A stretch of 51,957 bases of DNA from RGIG4140 sp045655105 (lineage in GTDB: Bacteria; Pseudomonadota; Alphaproteobacteria; CAAHEQ01; UBA3637), in contig JAZOOQ010000015.1 of assembly GCA_045655105.1 (NCBI GenBank), forward strand, positions 1-51,957, given 5' to 3'. The notes under the pieces are model-generated. The model did no database searches. It was not told the origin of the DNA and worked only from the letters and a program-made list of their open reading frames with translations. The first letter of the stretch is position 1. Every line of letters starts with the position of its first letter. Shown here piece by piece: positions 35,043 to 41,970 of this stretch. The position numbers and the translations under genes were made by a program.

Positions 35043-35073
35043 AAAAAAAAGCTCTCAAAAATGAGAGCTTTTA
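35043..35073 (-). terminator. Terminator after tRNA-Ser
   Basis: Minus strand AAAAGCTCTCA/TGAGAGCTTTT stem followed by eight T, directly downstream of tRNA-Ser. Confidence 0.9.
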
Positions 35074-35074
35074 A

Positions 35075-35165
35075 TGGCGGATAGGGTGGGATTCGAACCC
35101 ACGTTAGGCTTTAGACCTAAACACACTTTCCAGGCGTGCGCCTTCAACCACTCGGCCACCTATCC
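35075..35165 (-). tRNA. tRNA-Ser (anticodon GGA)
   Basis: The minus strand reads as a class II tRNA of 91 nt with CCA encoded. Acceptor GGATAGG/CCTATCC, D-arm GCCGAGTGGTTGAAGGC, anticodon loop CTGGAAA giving GGA (serine, UCC/UCU codons), a long variable arm (TAGGTCTAAAGCCTA region) and T-arm GTGGGTTCGAATCCCAC. All expected features are present. Confidence 0.96.
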
Positions 35166-35170
35166 ATATT

Positions 35171-35325
35171 CTTCGTCGCCGGTATTTCGTGGTTTCGGCG
35201 CCCGGCGTGCGCCTTGTAAAATCAAAGATTTTATCCCTTGCGGGACTGTCCCTTCGGACATCTCTCGGGTGCCTCCCTGCGGTCGTTACCACTCGCCAAC
35301 CACTCGGCCACCTATCCATATCATC
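35171..35325 (-). repeat. GC-rich element containing a broken tRNA-Ser copy
   Basis: On the minus strand the region opens with ATATGGATAGGTGGCCGAG and GTGGTTG, identical to the 5' part of the adjacent tRNA-Ser and its upstream bases. It is interrupted by about 95 nt of GC-rich palindromic sequence, then resumes with AAGGCGCACGCC, the next tRNA-Ser segment, before diverging. The anticodon and T arms are missing. The 35166-35468 interval holds no convincing gene; at its right end is a terminator-like hairpin. Confidence 0.65.
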
Positions 35326-35411
35326 AAGTTTGTTGTGTGCTTGATTTTGTTTTTTATACAGATATTTTATATAAAATGCAAGAAAAAAATAAAAAGAAAT
35401 TTAAAATATTT

Positions 35412-35445
35412 TGCCGACCAGAAAGATTTGTTGTTTTCTGATCGG
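35412..35445 (-). terminator. Terminator-like hairpin after the 284-residue protein
   Basis: GCCGACCAGAAA pairs with TTTCTGATCGGC over 12 positions with one imperfect pair. The minus-strand 3' side continues with AAAATATTTTAAATTT, a weak T tract. Confidence 0.5.
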
Positions 35446-35468
35446 CTGTTGTGTTTATGTTGTTTGTT

Positions 35469-36323
35469 TTATCGTCTTTTTCCGCTCAAAGTATATGCGG
35501 GTTGAGCGGGTTGAGTTGGATTAGGGGTAATATCTTGACCGGCTTCTCCAAGAGTTGATGAAGGTTGAGTTGTATTCCCTGTATTTGTAGTGTTATTTCC
35601 ATTAGTATTTGAGTTTTCATCTTCTTGCGTTTGTTGATTTTCATTAGTATTTTGGTTTCCTAATGATTTATCGATTAATGTGTTAGCCAAGTCGGCAGCG
35701 CTACCGTCTTTTGAATTGAAAATATGACTTAAAGCAAATCCAAGAGCGGTTCCTGCAAGGGCCAGAAGAAGCGGAATCATCCAATCTTTATTTCTTTCCC
35801 ACCAATCACCTTCGACACGATAACCATTCAGTAATGCTTCGGCTTTCTTATCATCTTCATGAGAAGAAGAAATATCTGCATTATCTTTTGTTGCAGGATG
35901 CAATCTATTCATTCCAATAGGTCTATTTGTTTCTTTATCCCAAAGACCTGCTTTTGCAAGAGTTTCAACCCCTCCATTTTGAGCGGCTGTTGTTAAAGCT
36001 TCTCTTGCTTTTCGGCGATTAACACCTTCTTGTGTTGGTGCAAAAGTTTTTCCGCCAACATTGATGAAATAACCTTCTGCTTGAGCTTTTTGAACAGCTT
36101 CTTGTTGTTCTTTAGATAAAGCGTTTAAAGCTGTTGCATCTGCTAGGGCTGCTCCTTCTGGTGCTTGAGCTGATAAAGAACCAAGGGTGATTCCTGCTGC
36201 TTTAAATGCTTTTTCATTTTCTTGGAAAACTTGATTTACTGGCGCCAAAATAGATGTTGTTCTTTCAGGTGCTGGTGTTTGGGGCGTAACTGGTGTTTGA
36301 GGTGTTGTTGGTGTTTCAGTCAT
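35469..36323 (-). CDS. Single-span protein with P/T-rich head and N/Q/T-rich tail (member 1)
   Basis: A 284-residue protein with no signal peptide. Order: Thr/Pro-rich N-terminus (residues 1-22), a helical Ala-rich region with YFINVGGKTFAPTQEGVNRR, an aromatic stretch GDWWERNKDW immediately before a membrane span (MIPLLLALAGTALGFALSHIF, about 190-210), and an Asn/Thr/Gln-rich tail (about 230-284). The same order occurs in the proteins at 40974-41867 and 41971-42852, although sequences differ. AGGGA lies upstream of the ATG. Function unknown. Confidence 0.7.
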   Translation of the reverse strand: MTETPTTPQTPVTPQTPAPERTTSILAPVNQVFQENEKAFKAAGITLGSLSAQAPEGAALADATALNALSKEQQEAVQKAQAEGYFINVGGKTFAPTQEGVNRRKAREALTTAAQNGGVETLAKAGLWDKETNRPIGMNRLHPATKDNADISSSHEDDKKAEALLNGYRVEGDWWERNKDWMIPLLLALAGTALGFALSHIFNSKDGSAADLANTLIDKSLGNQNTNENQQTQEDENSNTNGNNTTNTGNTTQPSSTLGEAGQDITPNPTQPAQPAYTLSGKRR

Positions 36324-36408
36324 GGCTTGTATCCCTATTTAAATGTTGCTTAATAATTATAGCATATATTTTAATATTTGTCAAAAGAGGGTGAATAAGT
36401 TATTGATT

Positions 36409-36729
36409 TTACTTTGAAAAAACTTTTTTAACCAAAGCCTTTAATGCGGCATTAATCTCTGAGTTCAATTCTTCGATGGTTTCAGGTGGTGTGAAAATAA
36501 AATTTTCGGCCACAATACACATGCCTGCTTTATTTGCCGCAGCAATAATTAAAAGATGATTGACGGATAATGTTTTTAACACTTCTTTACGTTTTGCATA
36601 ATCATACTCGCCATTTTTAAACGCAATTGAGGGTGGAATAATTTCAATTCCCTTGTCTTGATATTTTTTTTGAAAATTTAATTCCTCTAAGGTAAGAGAC
36701 TGCCGTGAAGTATCTGTGAACATATTCAT
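36409..36729 (-). CDS. Small hypothetical protein
   Basis: A 106-residue soluble protein of no recognised family. It has a mixed alpha/beta pattern: LTLEELNFQKKYQDKGIEIIPPSIAF, then a helical NHLLIIAAANKAG, and a C-terminal amphipathic helix (EELNSEINAALKALVKKVF). A good promoter is upstream and a GGGGAT Shine-Dalgarno precedes the start; a second ATG two codons on is equally possible. Single-gene unit. Confidence 0.6.
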   Translation of the reverse strand: MNMFTDTSRQSLTLEELNFQKKYQDKGIEIIPPSIAFKNGEYDYAKRKEVLKTLSVNHLLIIAAANKAGMCIVAENFIFTPPETIEELNSEINAALKALVKKVFSK

Positions 36730-36761
36730 GAAAAAAAATCCCCTTTATAATTGTTTTTTTT

Positions 36762-36790
36762 ATATTACAATTGTTTTTAGGGGATGTCAA
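36762..36790 (-). promoter_or_regulatory. Promoter with overlapping inverted repeat
   Basis: Minus strand TTGACA (36785-36790), 17 bp and TAATAT (36762-36767). An AGGGGAT at 36779-36785 and its inverted partner ATCCCCT at 36738-36744 bracket the -10 region; the latter contains the ribosome binding site. Confidence 0.65.
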
Positions 36791-36816
36791 AAAAAATATA
36801 TCTAAAAATAAGTTTT

Positions 36817-37329
36817 TTAATCTTTTTGTCTGAAATGAGCTGTGTTTTTTCTGCTTAAAATAAAAACAGGATTGAGATTATAACTGATAAAATTAACTTG
36901 TTTTTCATTAATAAAAGCGCTATAGGCATTTTCATATGCAACTAAAGTTTTGGCTTCTTTTTTTAAATGCTTATCTGTTGCTAAATCAAAGGCTGTTTTT
37001 CCTTCTTTATTTTTAATAAAAGGATTTGGTAAATAATTTGATAAAACTGTTGATAAATCCAAAAGGTGTTTTGTTTTTTCAATAGGGTTTGTATATAAGT
37101 TTTCTTTAATATAAGCATTATATGCCTTAATAGTGTGAGATGAGATGATATGGTGTAACAATGTATTTGAATTTTCATCCGTGCTATTAACATCGGCTCC
37201 CTTAATTAACAATTGTTTTATGTTTAGAATTATTGGGGATAATTTTGTGTATGGATACAGATGTGTTTTTTTTATTTCTTTTTGTAATAATGCTGTTAAT
37301 TCTTCTTTATTTTGTTTCGTATTATCCAT
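36817..37329 (-). CDS. Small ankyrin-repeat protein
   Basis: A 170-residue protein. Ankyrin features are LLIKGADVNSTDENSNTLLHHIISS (about residues 38-62) and NPFIKNKEGKTAFDLATDKHL (about 102-122); other repeats are degenerate. No signal peptide. The ATG at 37329 is preferred, with GGAG about 11 nt upstream; a longer reading to 37371 begins with hydrophobic residues and lacks an obvious ribosome binding site. Protein-protein interaction is the expected role. Confidence 0.75.
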   Translation of the reverse strand: MDNTKQNKEELTALLQKEIKKTHLYPYTKLSPIILNIKQLLIKGADVNSTDENSNTLLHHIISSHTIKAYNAYIKENLYTNPIEKTKHLLDLSTVLSNYLPNPFIKNKEGKTAFDLATDKHLKKEAKTLVAYENAYSAFINEKQVNFISYNLNPVFILSRKNTAHFRQKD

Positions 37330-37448
37330 TTTTAATATACTCCAAATTCTTTTATTAAGAAAAAAAATCATAATAAGCGAAAATTGAAATTAAAGTCAAT
37401 CAAAAAAGATTTTTTAAAAAAATATTTTATTATTATTTGATTTTATTG

Positions 37449-37485
37449 TAAAAAAACACGCAAATTAATAAAACTTGCGTGTTTT
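37449..37485 (-). terminator. Terminator after the outer-membrane barrel gene
   Basis: Minus strand stem AAAACACGCAAG/TTTGCGTGTTTT-type with about 10-nt loop and trailing T run, 22 nt past the stop. Confidence 0.85.
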
Positions 37486-37506
37486 AAATAATAAGAATAC
37501 AAAGAT

Positions 37507-38046
37507 TTAGAATTCGTATCTGAATTTGAGCATTAAAATGTTGCTGTGTAATTTAGCTGTTTCATTTCTGCTTCCGCAATCTTCAGTAATTTTAAAATAG
37601 CGATATTCTGCGCCAACAGTTGCTGGCATAAAAGGAAGTTCGTATTCGGCGCCAAGCATGAATTGATAGGCTGGTGCATTTTCATGTTCAAATCTTGTTA
37701 ATCCAAGACCAAATCCAACATAAGGATCAATTAAGGGGGTGAGGGGGAGGTTGGCATATCCGTTAACCATTAATCCATCCATTGTTGCATGGCCACCTTG
37801 TTTGATATCTGGTTTTAATCTTAAATATTCTCCTTCAATGCGAACATCTGTAAGCAAAAGAGGAAGTTCATAACCAACAGATAATGAATAGACCGGAGAA
37901 TTTTCATAACTTGATCTTGCGCTTTTTGTTATTTGACTGCCATCATTAAATGCAGCGCCAATGCCAAGTTGAGTGTATAATCCTGCTTGAGCAGTTGTGC
38001 TTAAAAAAGAACAGGATAATAAAGCGACTAATAAAAGTTTTTTCAT
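37507..38046 (-). CDS. Outer-membrane beta-barrel protein (OmpA/porin-like)
   Basis: A 179-residue protein. Signal peptide MKKLLLVALLSCSFLSTTAQA (about residues 1-21). The mature part shows alternating beta-strand pattern: GLYTQLGIGAAFN, YSLSVGYELP, VRIEGEYLRL, PYVGFGLGLTRFE, FMLGAEYELPF, TVGAEYRYF, ending LMLKFRYEF with the C-terminal phenylalanine typical of BAM substrates. About eight strands fit the length. The start at 38046 is preferred, with AGGAAG upstream; a longer start at 38064 would add a basic MKKGRK. Located in the outer membrane. Confidence 0.88.
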   Translation of the reverse strand: MKKLLLVALLSCSFLSTTAQAGLYTQLGIGAAFNDGSQITKSARSSYENSPVYSLSVGYELPLLLTDVRIEGEYLRLKPDIKQGGHATMDGLMVNGYANLPLTPLIDPYVGFGLGLTRFEHENAPAYQFMLGAEYELPFMPATVGAEYRYFKITEDCGSRNETAKLHSNILMLKFRYEF

Positions 38047-38124
38047 TTTTCTTCCTTTTTTCATTGATTAAGTAATAAACAAAATAACCATAACAAAATA
38101 TTCTTTTTGTGTCACTATTTTTTA

Positions 38125-38153
38125 TTGCCTTTTGAAAAATATTTTGGTATACT
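38125..38153 (+). promoter_or_regulatory. Promoter of trcR-gapR
   Basis: TTGCCT (38125-38130), 17 bp and TATACT (38148-38153), 40 nt before the trcR start. Confidence 0.55.
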
Positions 38154-38193
38154 CAGCGAAAAATCTTAACATATTTTATGAAAGGGTATAATT

Positions 38194-38718
38194 ATGAAAC
38201 TTCCTTTAATGCCTAAAGCAACCGCTGTTTGGTTGGTTGAGAACACAGCATTAACATTCCAACAAATTGCTGATTTTTGCGGTATGCATTTATTAGAAAT
38301 TCAAGCGATCGCTGATGGTGATGTTGCTTCAAACATTATGGGCTTTAATCCAATTTTAAACAATCAATTAACATTAGAAGAAATTCAAAGATGCGAAAAA
38401 GATGCTGATGCTCGTTTAGAGCTTCTTCAAAATGAAGAAGTTGAACGTTTGCTCAACAAAGGTTCTAGATATCTTTCAAATGCTAAAAGGGGAGACAGAC
38501 CATCAGGCATTGCTTGGATTGTTAAGAACCATCCAGAAGTTTCCGATGCTCAAATTGTGAAATTGCTTAGAACAACAAAAGCAACAATTACAGCTATTCG
38601 GGAACGTACTCATAAGAATATTCAAAATATTCATCCGAAAAACCCTGTAACTTTAGGGCTTTGTTCAGAAGCAGACTTGAACAAAGTGATTGCAGTTGCA
38701 GTTTCAAAAAAATCATAA
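38194..38718 (+). CDS. trcR: DUF1013 family protein, TrcR-like cell cycle regulator
   Basis: A 174-residue protein. The family start MPKATAVWLVENTALTFQQIADFCGMHLLEIQAIADG is clear, with an HTH-like region, followed by NPILNNQLTLEEI and GIAWIVKNHPEVSDAQIVKLLRTTKATI, a second HTH-like unit. DUF1013 is restricted to alphaproteobacteria, and members have been called cell cycle transcriptional regulator TrcR. It is followed 15 nt later by gapR. AAAGGG precedes the ATG. Confidence 0.92.
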   Translation: MKLPLMPKATAVWLVENTALTFQQIADFCGMHLLEIQAIADGDVASNIMGFNPILNNQLTLEEIQRCEKDADARLELLQNEEVERLLNKGSRYLSNAKRGDRPSGIAWIVKNHPEVSDAQIVKLLRTTKATITAIRERTHKNIQNIHPKNPVTLGLCSEADLNKVIAVAVSKKS

Positions 38719-38733
38719 GAAAGGAATAAAAAA

Positions 38734-38994
38734 ATGTCTGATGATGTTATTTCAACAGTCACTTCCGAAGGGGGAAAGCTGGCTTCTTATATTGAAAGAA
38801 TTGAAAGAATAGAAGAAGAACGCAAAGAATTAGGTGCTGATGTGCGTGAAATTTTTGCCGAAGCAAAGGGGAATGGGTTTGATGTCAAAGTGATGCGTCA
38901 GATTTTAAGATTAAGAAAAATGACTCCAGCAGATCGTGCAGAAACAGAATATTTGAGAGAAGAATATAAAAAACTTTTGGGTATTGCTGAATAA
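38734..38994 (+). CDS. gapR: DUF2312 nucleoid-associated protein GapR
   Basis: An 86-residue protein, typical length. Coiled-coil IERIERIEEERKELGADVREIFAEAKGNGFDVKVMRQILRLRKM near residues 20-62, then DRAETEYLREEYKKLLG. In Caulobacter GapR binds overtwisted AT-rich DNA, stimulates topoisomerases and is needed for replication and cell cycle. AAGGA lies upstream of the ATG. Co-transcription with trcR is likely from the 15-nt gap. Confidence 0.94.
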   Translation: MSDDVISTVTSEGGKLASYIERIERIEEERKELGADVREIFAEAKGNGFDVKVMRQILRLRKMTPADRAETEYLREEYKKLLGIAE

Positions 38995-39057
38995 TGCTTG
39001 ATTTTTAAGTTGTTATTCTGTAAATTCTAAATTGGAATCTTATTGGAGGACCTATTT

Positions 39058-39825
39058 ATGAAAAAAACAGCCTTTTCTTTAATCGTTGCAGCAGGGATGT
39101 TATCTGGTTTCGCCGTTCAAGCAGAACAAGGCCCTGTTGTTTCTAGAACGGAAACAACTTATTCAAAACAAAATGAAATTGTTATGAATGGGTATACACC
39201 GTTAGATGAAATTGATAATTCCGTTAAAACGGATGTAAGAACATATCGCCACCCAAATGCTGATGCATTGATGCGTCAAGGGGTGCAAAGACCAGTGCAA
39301 CAACCTGTTCAAGTTGCGCAACCAACATATATGCCACATCCAGCCCAAGTTGCTTCTGTTGCAAATGGATATCCAACTCAACAAATCCAAGGGCAGGTGA
39401 TGGTTCCTCAGAATGCGGGTAAAGTGTTGCCAGCTCCTGTGATGCAACAAAGAGCTGTTCCAGCTCAAGTTGGTTGTGTTGCTGGAAACAATTGTCCTTC
39501 AAAAATTTCAAGTATTGAATACAGACAATCACCAGTTAAAGTTCAATATCCTGTTGTAAGACAATATCCAGTTTCTATTGAATATCCGGTAACGGTTCAA
39601 AGAAATGTGACGGTTCGTCAACCAGTTGTTGTTGAACAACCAGTTGTTGTTCAAAAGCCAGTTGTTGTAAACCAACCAGTTATGGTTGAAAGAGCTCCGG
39701 CCTATATCCGTCAACAAGCGGTTCGTATGCAACAACAACCATCATATGTTCAACAACGCGAAGTTGTTGTTCAAGCACCGGCTGGTCAAGTTTTGCCACC
39801 TTGTCCAACAGGGAATTGTAGATAA
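39058..39825 (+). CDS. Exported Pro/Val/Gln repeat protein
   Basis: A 255-residue protein. Signal peptide MKKTAFSLIVAAGMLSGFAVQA (residues 1-22). The middle is proline/glutamine-rich (QRPVQQPVQVAQPTYMP), and the C-terminal part has tandem PVVV units (RQPVVVEQPVVVQKPVVV, then NQPVMVE), expected to form an extended polyproline-like rod. Two cysteine motifs are present (GCVAGNNC and PPCPTGNC). ATG 39058 is chosen since GGAGGA precedes it; TTG 39043 is rejected. Similar Pro/Val/Cys composition occurs in the lipoprotein at 17531. Probably periplasmic or envelope-spanning. Confidence 0.8.
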   Translation: MKKTAFSLIVAAGMLSGFAVQAEQGPVVSRTETTYSKQNEIVMNGYTPLDEIDNSVKTDVRTYRHPNADALMRQGVQRPVQQPVQVAQPTYMPHPAQVASVANGYPTQQIQGQVMVPQNAGKVLPAPVMQQRAVPAQVGCVAGNNCPSKISSIEYRQSPVKVQYPVVRQYPVSIEYPVTVQRNVTVRQPVVVEQPVVVQKPVVVNQPVMVERAPAYIRQQAVRMQQQPSYVQQREVVVQAPAGQVLPPCPTGNCR

Positions 39826-39866
39826 GAAGATTTTTCTTGCAAAAAAGAAATATTTTTGATAGAATA

Positions 39867-39901
39867 AGGTCATCAGGTTTTTCCGGGTGACTTTATTTTT
39901 T
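39867..39901 (+). terminator. Terminator after the Pro/Val repeat protein
   Basis: AAGGTCATC pairs with GGGTGACTT (two G-T pairs) around an 11-nt loop, followed by ATTTTTTTA. Confidence 0.65.
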
Positions 39902-39950
39902 TATTATTTATTTTTATTTATAAATAAATCATATTTTATTTTGAGGCAAT

Positions 39951-40475
39951 ATGAAACAAAATCAAAAAAAACGTTTTAATAACGGGCGGTTTAATAATCG
40001 CAATGCGCGTCAATTAATCACAAGAAACACAGTTTTGGAAAGTTCAGGTCCTTGTGGTAAATTAAGAGGGACGGCTCTTCAAATTTTTGAAAAATATCAA
40101 ATCGCGGCAAAAGATGCCATGATGCAAAGTGATATTGTTTTGGCGCAAACATGTATGCAATATGCAGATCATTATATTCGTCTTCAAAATCAAGCCATTC
40201 AAAATGAACAACAAATGCGTGGCAATAACAATCAACAACAAAATTTAAATGTTTCTGCGGTGAAAGAAGGGTCTGTTGAAGAAATCAAGGATGAATTGCC
40301 GGTTGTGGAAATTCCTCAAGAAGAAAGCGTTGAAGTTGAAGAGGGAATTTCTGAAAACAAAGAAGAAGTTGTTTTAATTGAAAAAGAGCCAGAACCAGAG
40401 CAAAAACAAGAAAAGATTAAAAGAAAGCCTCGTGTGAAAAAACAAGAAAAGGCTTCCGATAAAAAAGAAGAATAA
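39951..40475 (+). CDS. DUF4167 domain protein
   Basis: A 174-residue protein. Residues 1-90 match DUF4167, an alphaproteobacterial family: Asn/Arg-rich start (KKRFNNGRFNNRNARQ), then ESSGPCGKLRGTALQIFEKYQIAAKDAMMQSD and TCMQYADHYIRLQNQAI. The C-terminal half is acidic (EEIKDELPVVEIPQEESVEVEEG) and ends in a basic tail (KIKRKPRVKKQEK), suggesting nucleic-acid or ribosome contact. Function unknown. No strong Shine-Dalgarno except GAGG 6 nt before the ATG. Confidence 0.85.
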   Translation: MKQNQKKRFNNGRFNNRNARQLITRNTVLESSGPCGKLRGTALQIFEKYQIAAKDAMMQSDIVLAQTCMQYADHYIRLQNQAIQNEQQMRGNNNQQQNLNVSAVKEGSVEEIKDELPVVEIPQEESVEVEEGISENKEEVVLIEKEPEPEQKQEKIKRKPRVKKQEKASDKKEE

Positions 40476-40504
40476 TCTATCTTTTTGAATACTTTAAAAT
40501 AGTA

Positions 40505-40538
40505 AAAACCTCTTTTATATAAGATAAAAGAGGTTTTT
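40505..40538 (+). terminator. Terminator hairpin directly abutting the next start codon
   Basis: AAACCTCTTTTA/TAAAAGAGGTTT stem with a short loop and a T run. It ends right at the ATG at 40540; the only Shine-Dalgarno-like sequence of the next gene (AAGAGG) is inside the 3' arm. Confidence 0.8.
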
Positions 40539-40539
40539 T

Positions 40540-40926
40540 ATGTTAGATATTTTAATTATTGAAGATAATAAGTTGAATGCTGTTTTATTAAAAGATATTT
40601 CTTCATCTTTGGGCTTTTTTGTAAATTTAAGTTATTCTTGCAAACAAGCAAAAAAACAAATAAAAGAACGGGCAGGAGATGTTTTTGATATTATTTTAGT
40701 GGATTTTCATTTGCCAGATGGGGATGGCATTTTATTTGCAAAAGAAATAAAAAAAATGAATGGGTACGCAAAGATTCCTCTTATTTTGTTATCAGGAAGT
40801 TCTTTTTCCTTAAAAGAAAGAATTTATTTAAGAAAAATTTTTGATGCAGAGTTATCCAAACCAATAGATGTAAAAGAATTAAAAGATGTTTTATTGAAAT
40901 TAACATTGAAAACTTTTAAAGGGTAA
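40540..40926 (+). CDS. Single-domain response regulator (CheY-like)
   Basis: A 128-residue receiver domain. Acidic pair in ILIIEDNKLN (E8/D9), phosphoacceptor D in IILVDFHLPDGDG (about residue 55), conserved Ser in LLSGSSF and Lys in LSKPID. No output domain. No sensor kinase lies nearby. The ATG immediately follows a terminator-like hairpin, and its AAGAGG sits within the stem, so translation could depend on hairpin opening. Confidence 0.92.
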   Translation: MLDILIIEDNKLNAVLLKDISSSLGFFVNLSYSCKQAKKQIKERAGDVFDIILVDFHLPDGDGILFAKEIKKMNGYAKIPLILLSGSSFSLKERIYLRKIFDAELSKPIDVKELKDVLLKLTLKTFKG

Positions 40927-40928
40927 AA

Positions 40929-40961
40929 AAAACAGCCATTCAAAAATGAATGGCTGTTTGA
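40929..40961. terminator. Bidirectional terminator
   Basis: AAACAGCCATTCA/TGAATGGCTGTTT stem. It lies between convergent genes; the minus side has an eight-T tract. Confidence 0.9.
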
Positions 40962-40973
40962 AATTTTGATAAA

Positions 40974-41867
40974 TTAATAATCTTTATCAGCACCAAATTG
41001 TAAATTATTTGATACATGAACACTTGTTGATCCATCTGGTACTTTTACAGCTGAATCAGCGGCATTACCAACAATTGTTGTGGCGCTGCCTGTGTTTGTT
41101 GTTGTGTCTGTTGGAATATGAGTTGTGTTACCTGTGTTGGTATTTGTATTCGTATTTGTATTCGTATCCACGTTTTCATTACCCCATTCGTCTTCATGAT
41201 CTGGAATAATTGTTCCAGGATTATCTGGAGTTTGAGGTGTTGATGGTGTTGATGGTGTTCTTTTTTTAGATCTAAACCAACCACCTTTGCGGAATCCAAA
41301 ATACCCAATTGCGGCAACACCTAATGTTGCAGCAACGATTGCCCAGAATTTCCAACCAGTTGGATCATACCAAGCTTTATCTTCATCTTTCTTTTCATTT
41401 TTAGCTTGAGCTTGTTCAGTTGTTCTGTCAACAATATGCATTTTACCAACGCCTTGTTTTGCTTGAGCTTGAAGATCTTGAATAGATGGTTCTGTGGCAT
41501 TTTTTCCTAGAGGAACAGTAACAGTTAATAATCCTTTTCCATCTGGAGTATCCAAATTGCGGTTATATTGAACGCCGTTTGCAACAGTTTCATGTTGGTT
41601 ACGAACTTGACGTACGCCAGGTACGTTAGAAGGGAAAGGTTTTCTGTTCTCTTCTGTATCTGGGCATGTTAAAATATAACGTTTTGATTTTGGATCATAT
41701 CCTTGCACAGTGAATTCAACGCCATGCAATTTAACTGTTTTAGCGCCAGGAACAGCTTGCCATTGTGGGGCTGTTGGTGCAGCAACGGCTGGTGTTGTGT
41801 TAACAGGCGTTGCATTTGTTGTTAATGTACCAGAGTTTTGTGCTGGTGTTGGTGTTCTTTCTCCCAT
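40974..41867 (-). CDS. Single-span protein with N/T-repeat tail (member 2)
   Basis: A 297-residue protein without signal peptide. Order: Thr/Pro/Ala-rich N-terminus, a globular beta-rich domain (about 40-135: KTVKLHGVEFTVQGYDPKSK, RYILTCPDTEENRKPFP, LLTVTVPLG), charged linker, an aromatic GWKFW start of a span (AIVAATLGVAAIGYFGF, about 172-190), then a basic stretch (RKGGWFRSKKR) and a long Asn/Thr tail with NTNTNTNTNTN. Basic residues after the span suggest the tail is cytoplasmic if it is inserted in the inner membrane. AGGAGG precedes the ATG. Function unknown. Confidence 0.75.
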   Translation of the reverse strand: MGERTPTPAQNSGTLTTNATPVNTTPAVAAPTAPQWQAVPGAKTVKLHGVEFTVQGYDPKSKRYILTCPDTEENRKPFPSNVPGVRQVRNQHETVANGVQYNRNLDTPDGKGLLTVTVPLGKNATEPSIQDLQAQAKQGVGKMHIVDRTTEQAQAKNEKKDEDKAWYDPTGWKFWAIVAATLGVAAIGYFGFRKGGWFRSKKRTPSTPSTPQTPDNPGTIIPDHEDEWGNENVDTNTNTNTNTNTGNTTHIPTDTTTNTGSATTIVGNAADSAVKVPDGSTSVHVSNNLQFGADKDY

Positions 41868-41970
41868 TATATACCTCCTAAAATTTTATTAATACTATTA
41901 ATGTTATTTTATCACGAAAAAACTTGTTTGGCAAACAAAAAATAACAATTCATTGATTCTTTAGCGTTTT

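Noticed and set aside
34861..35058. 65-codon minus-strand reading frame left of tRNA-Ser
   Set aside because: It lies in the GC-rich palindromic element, crosses the tRNA-Ser terminator, and has no Shine-Dalgarno sequence; better explained as non-coding repeat.
35074..35505. 143-codon plus-strand frame and two other frames over tRNA-Ser
   Set aside because: They run through the tRNA gene and the broken tRNA copy; composition is non-coding.
39202..39738. Three minus-strand frames opposite the Pro/Val repeat gene
   Set aside because: Mirror images of repetitive codons; no ribosome binding sites and overlapping each other.
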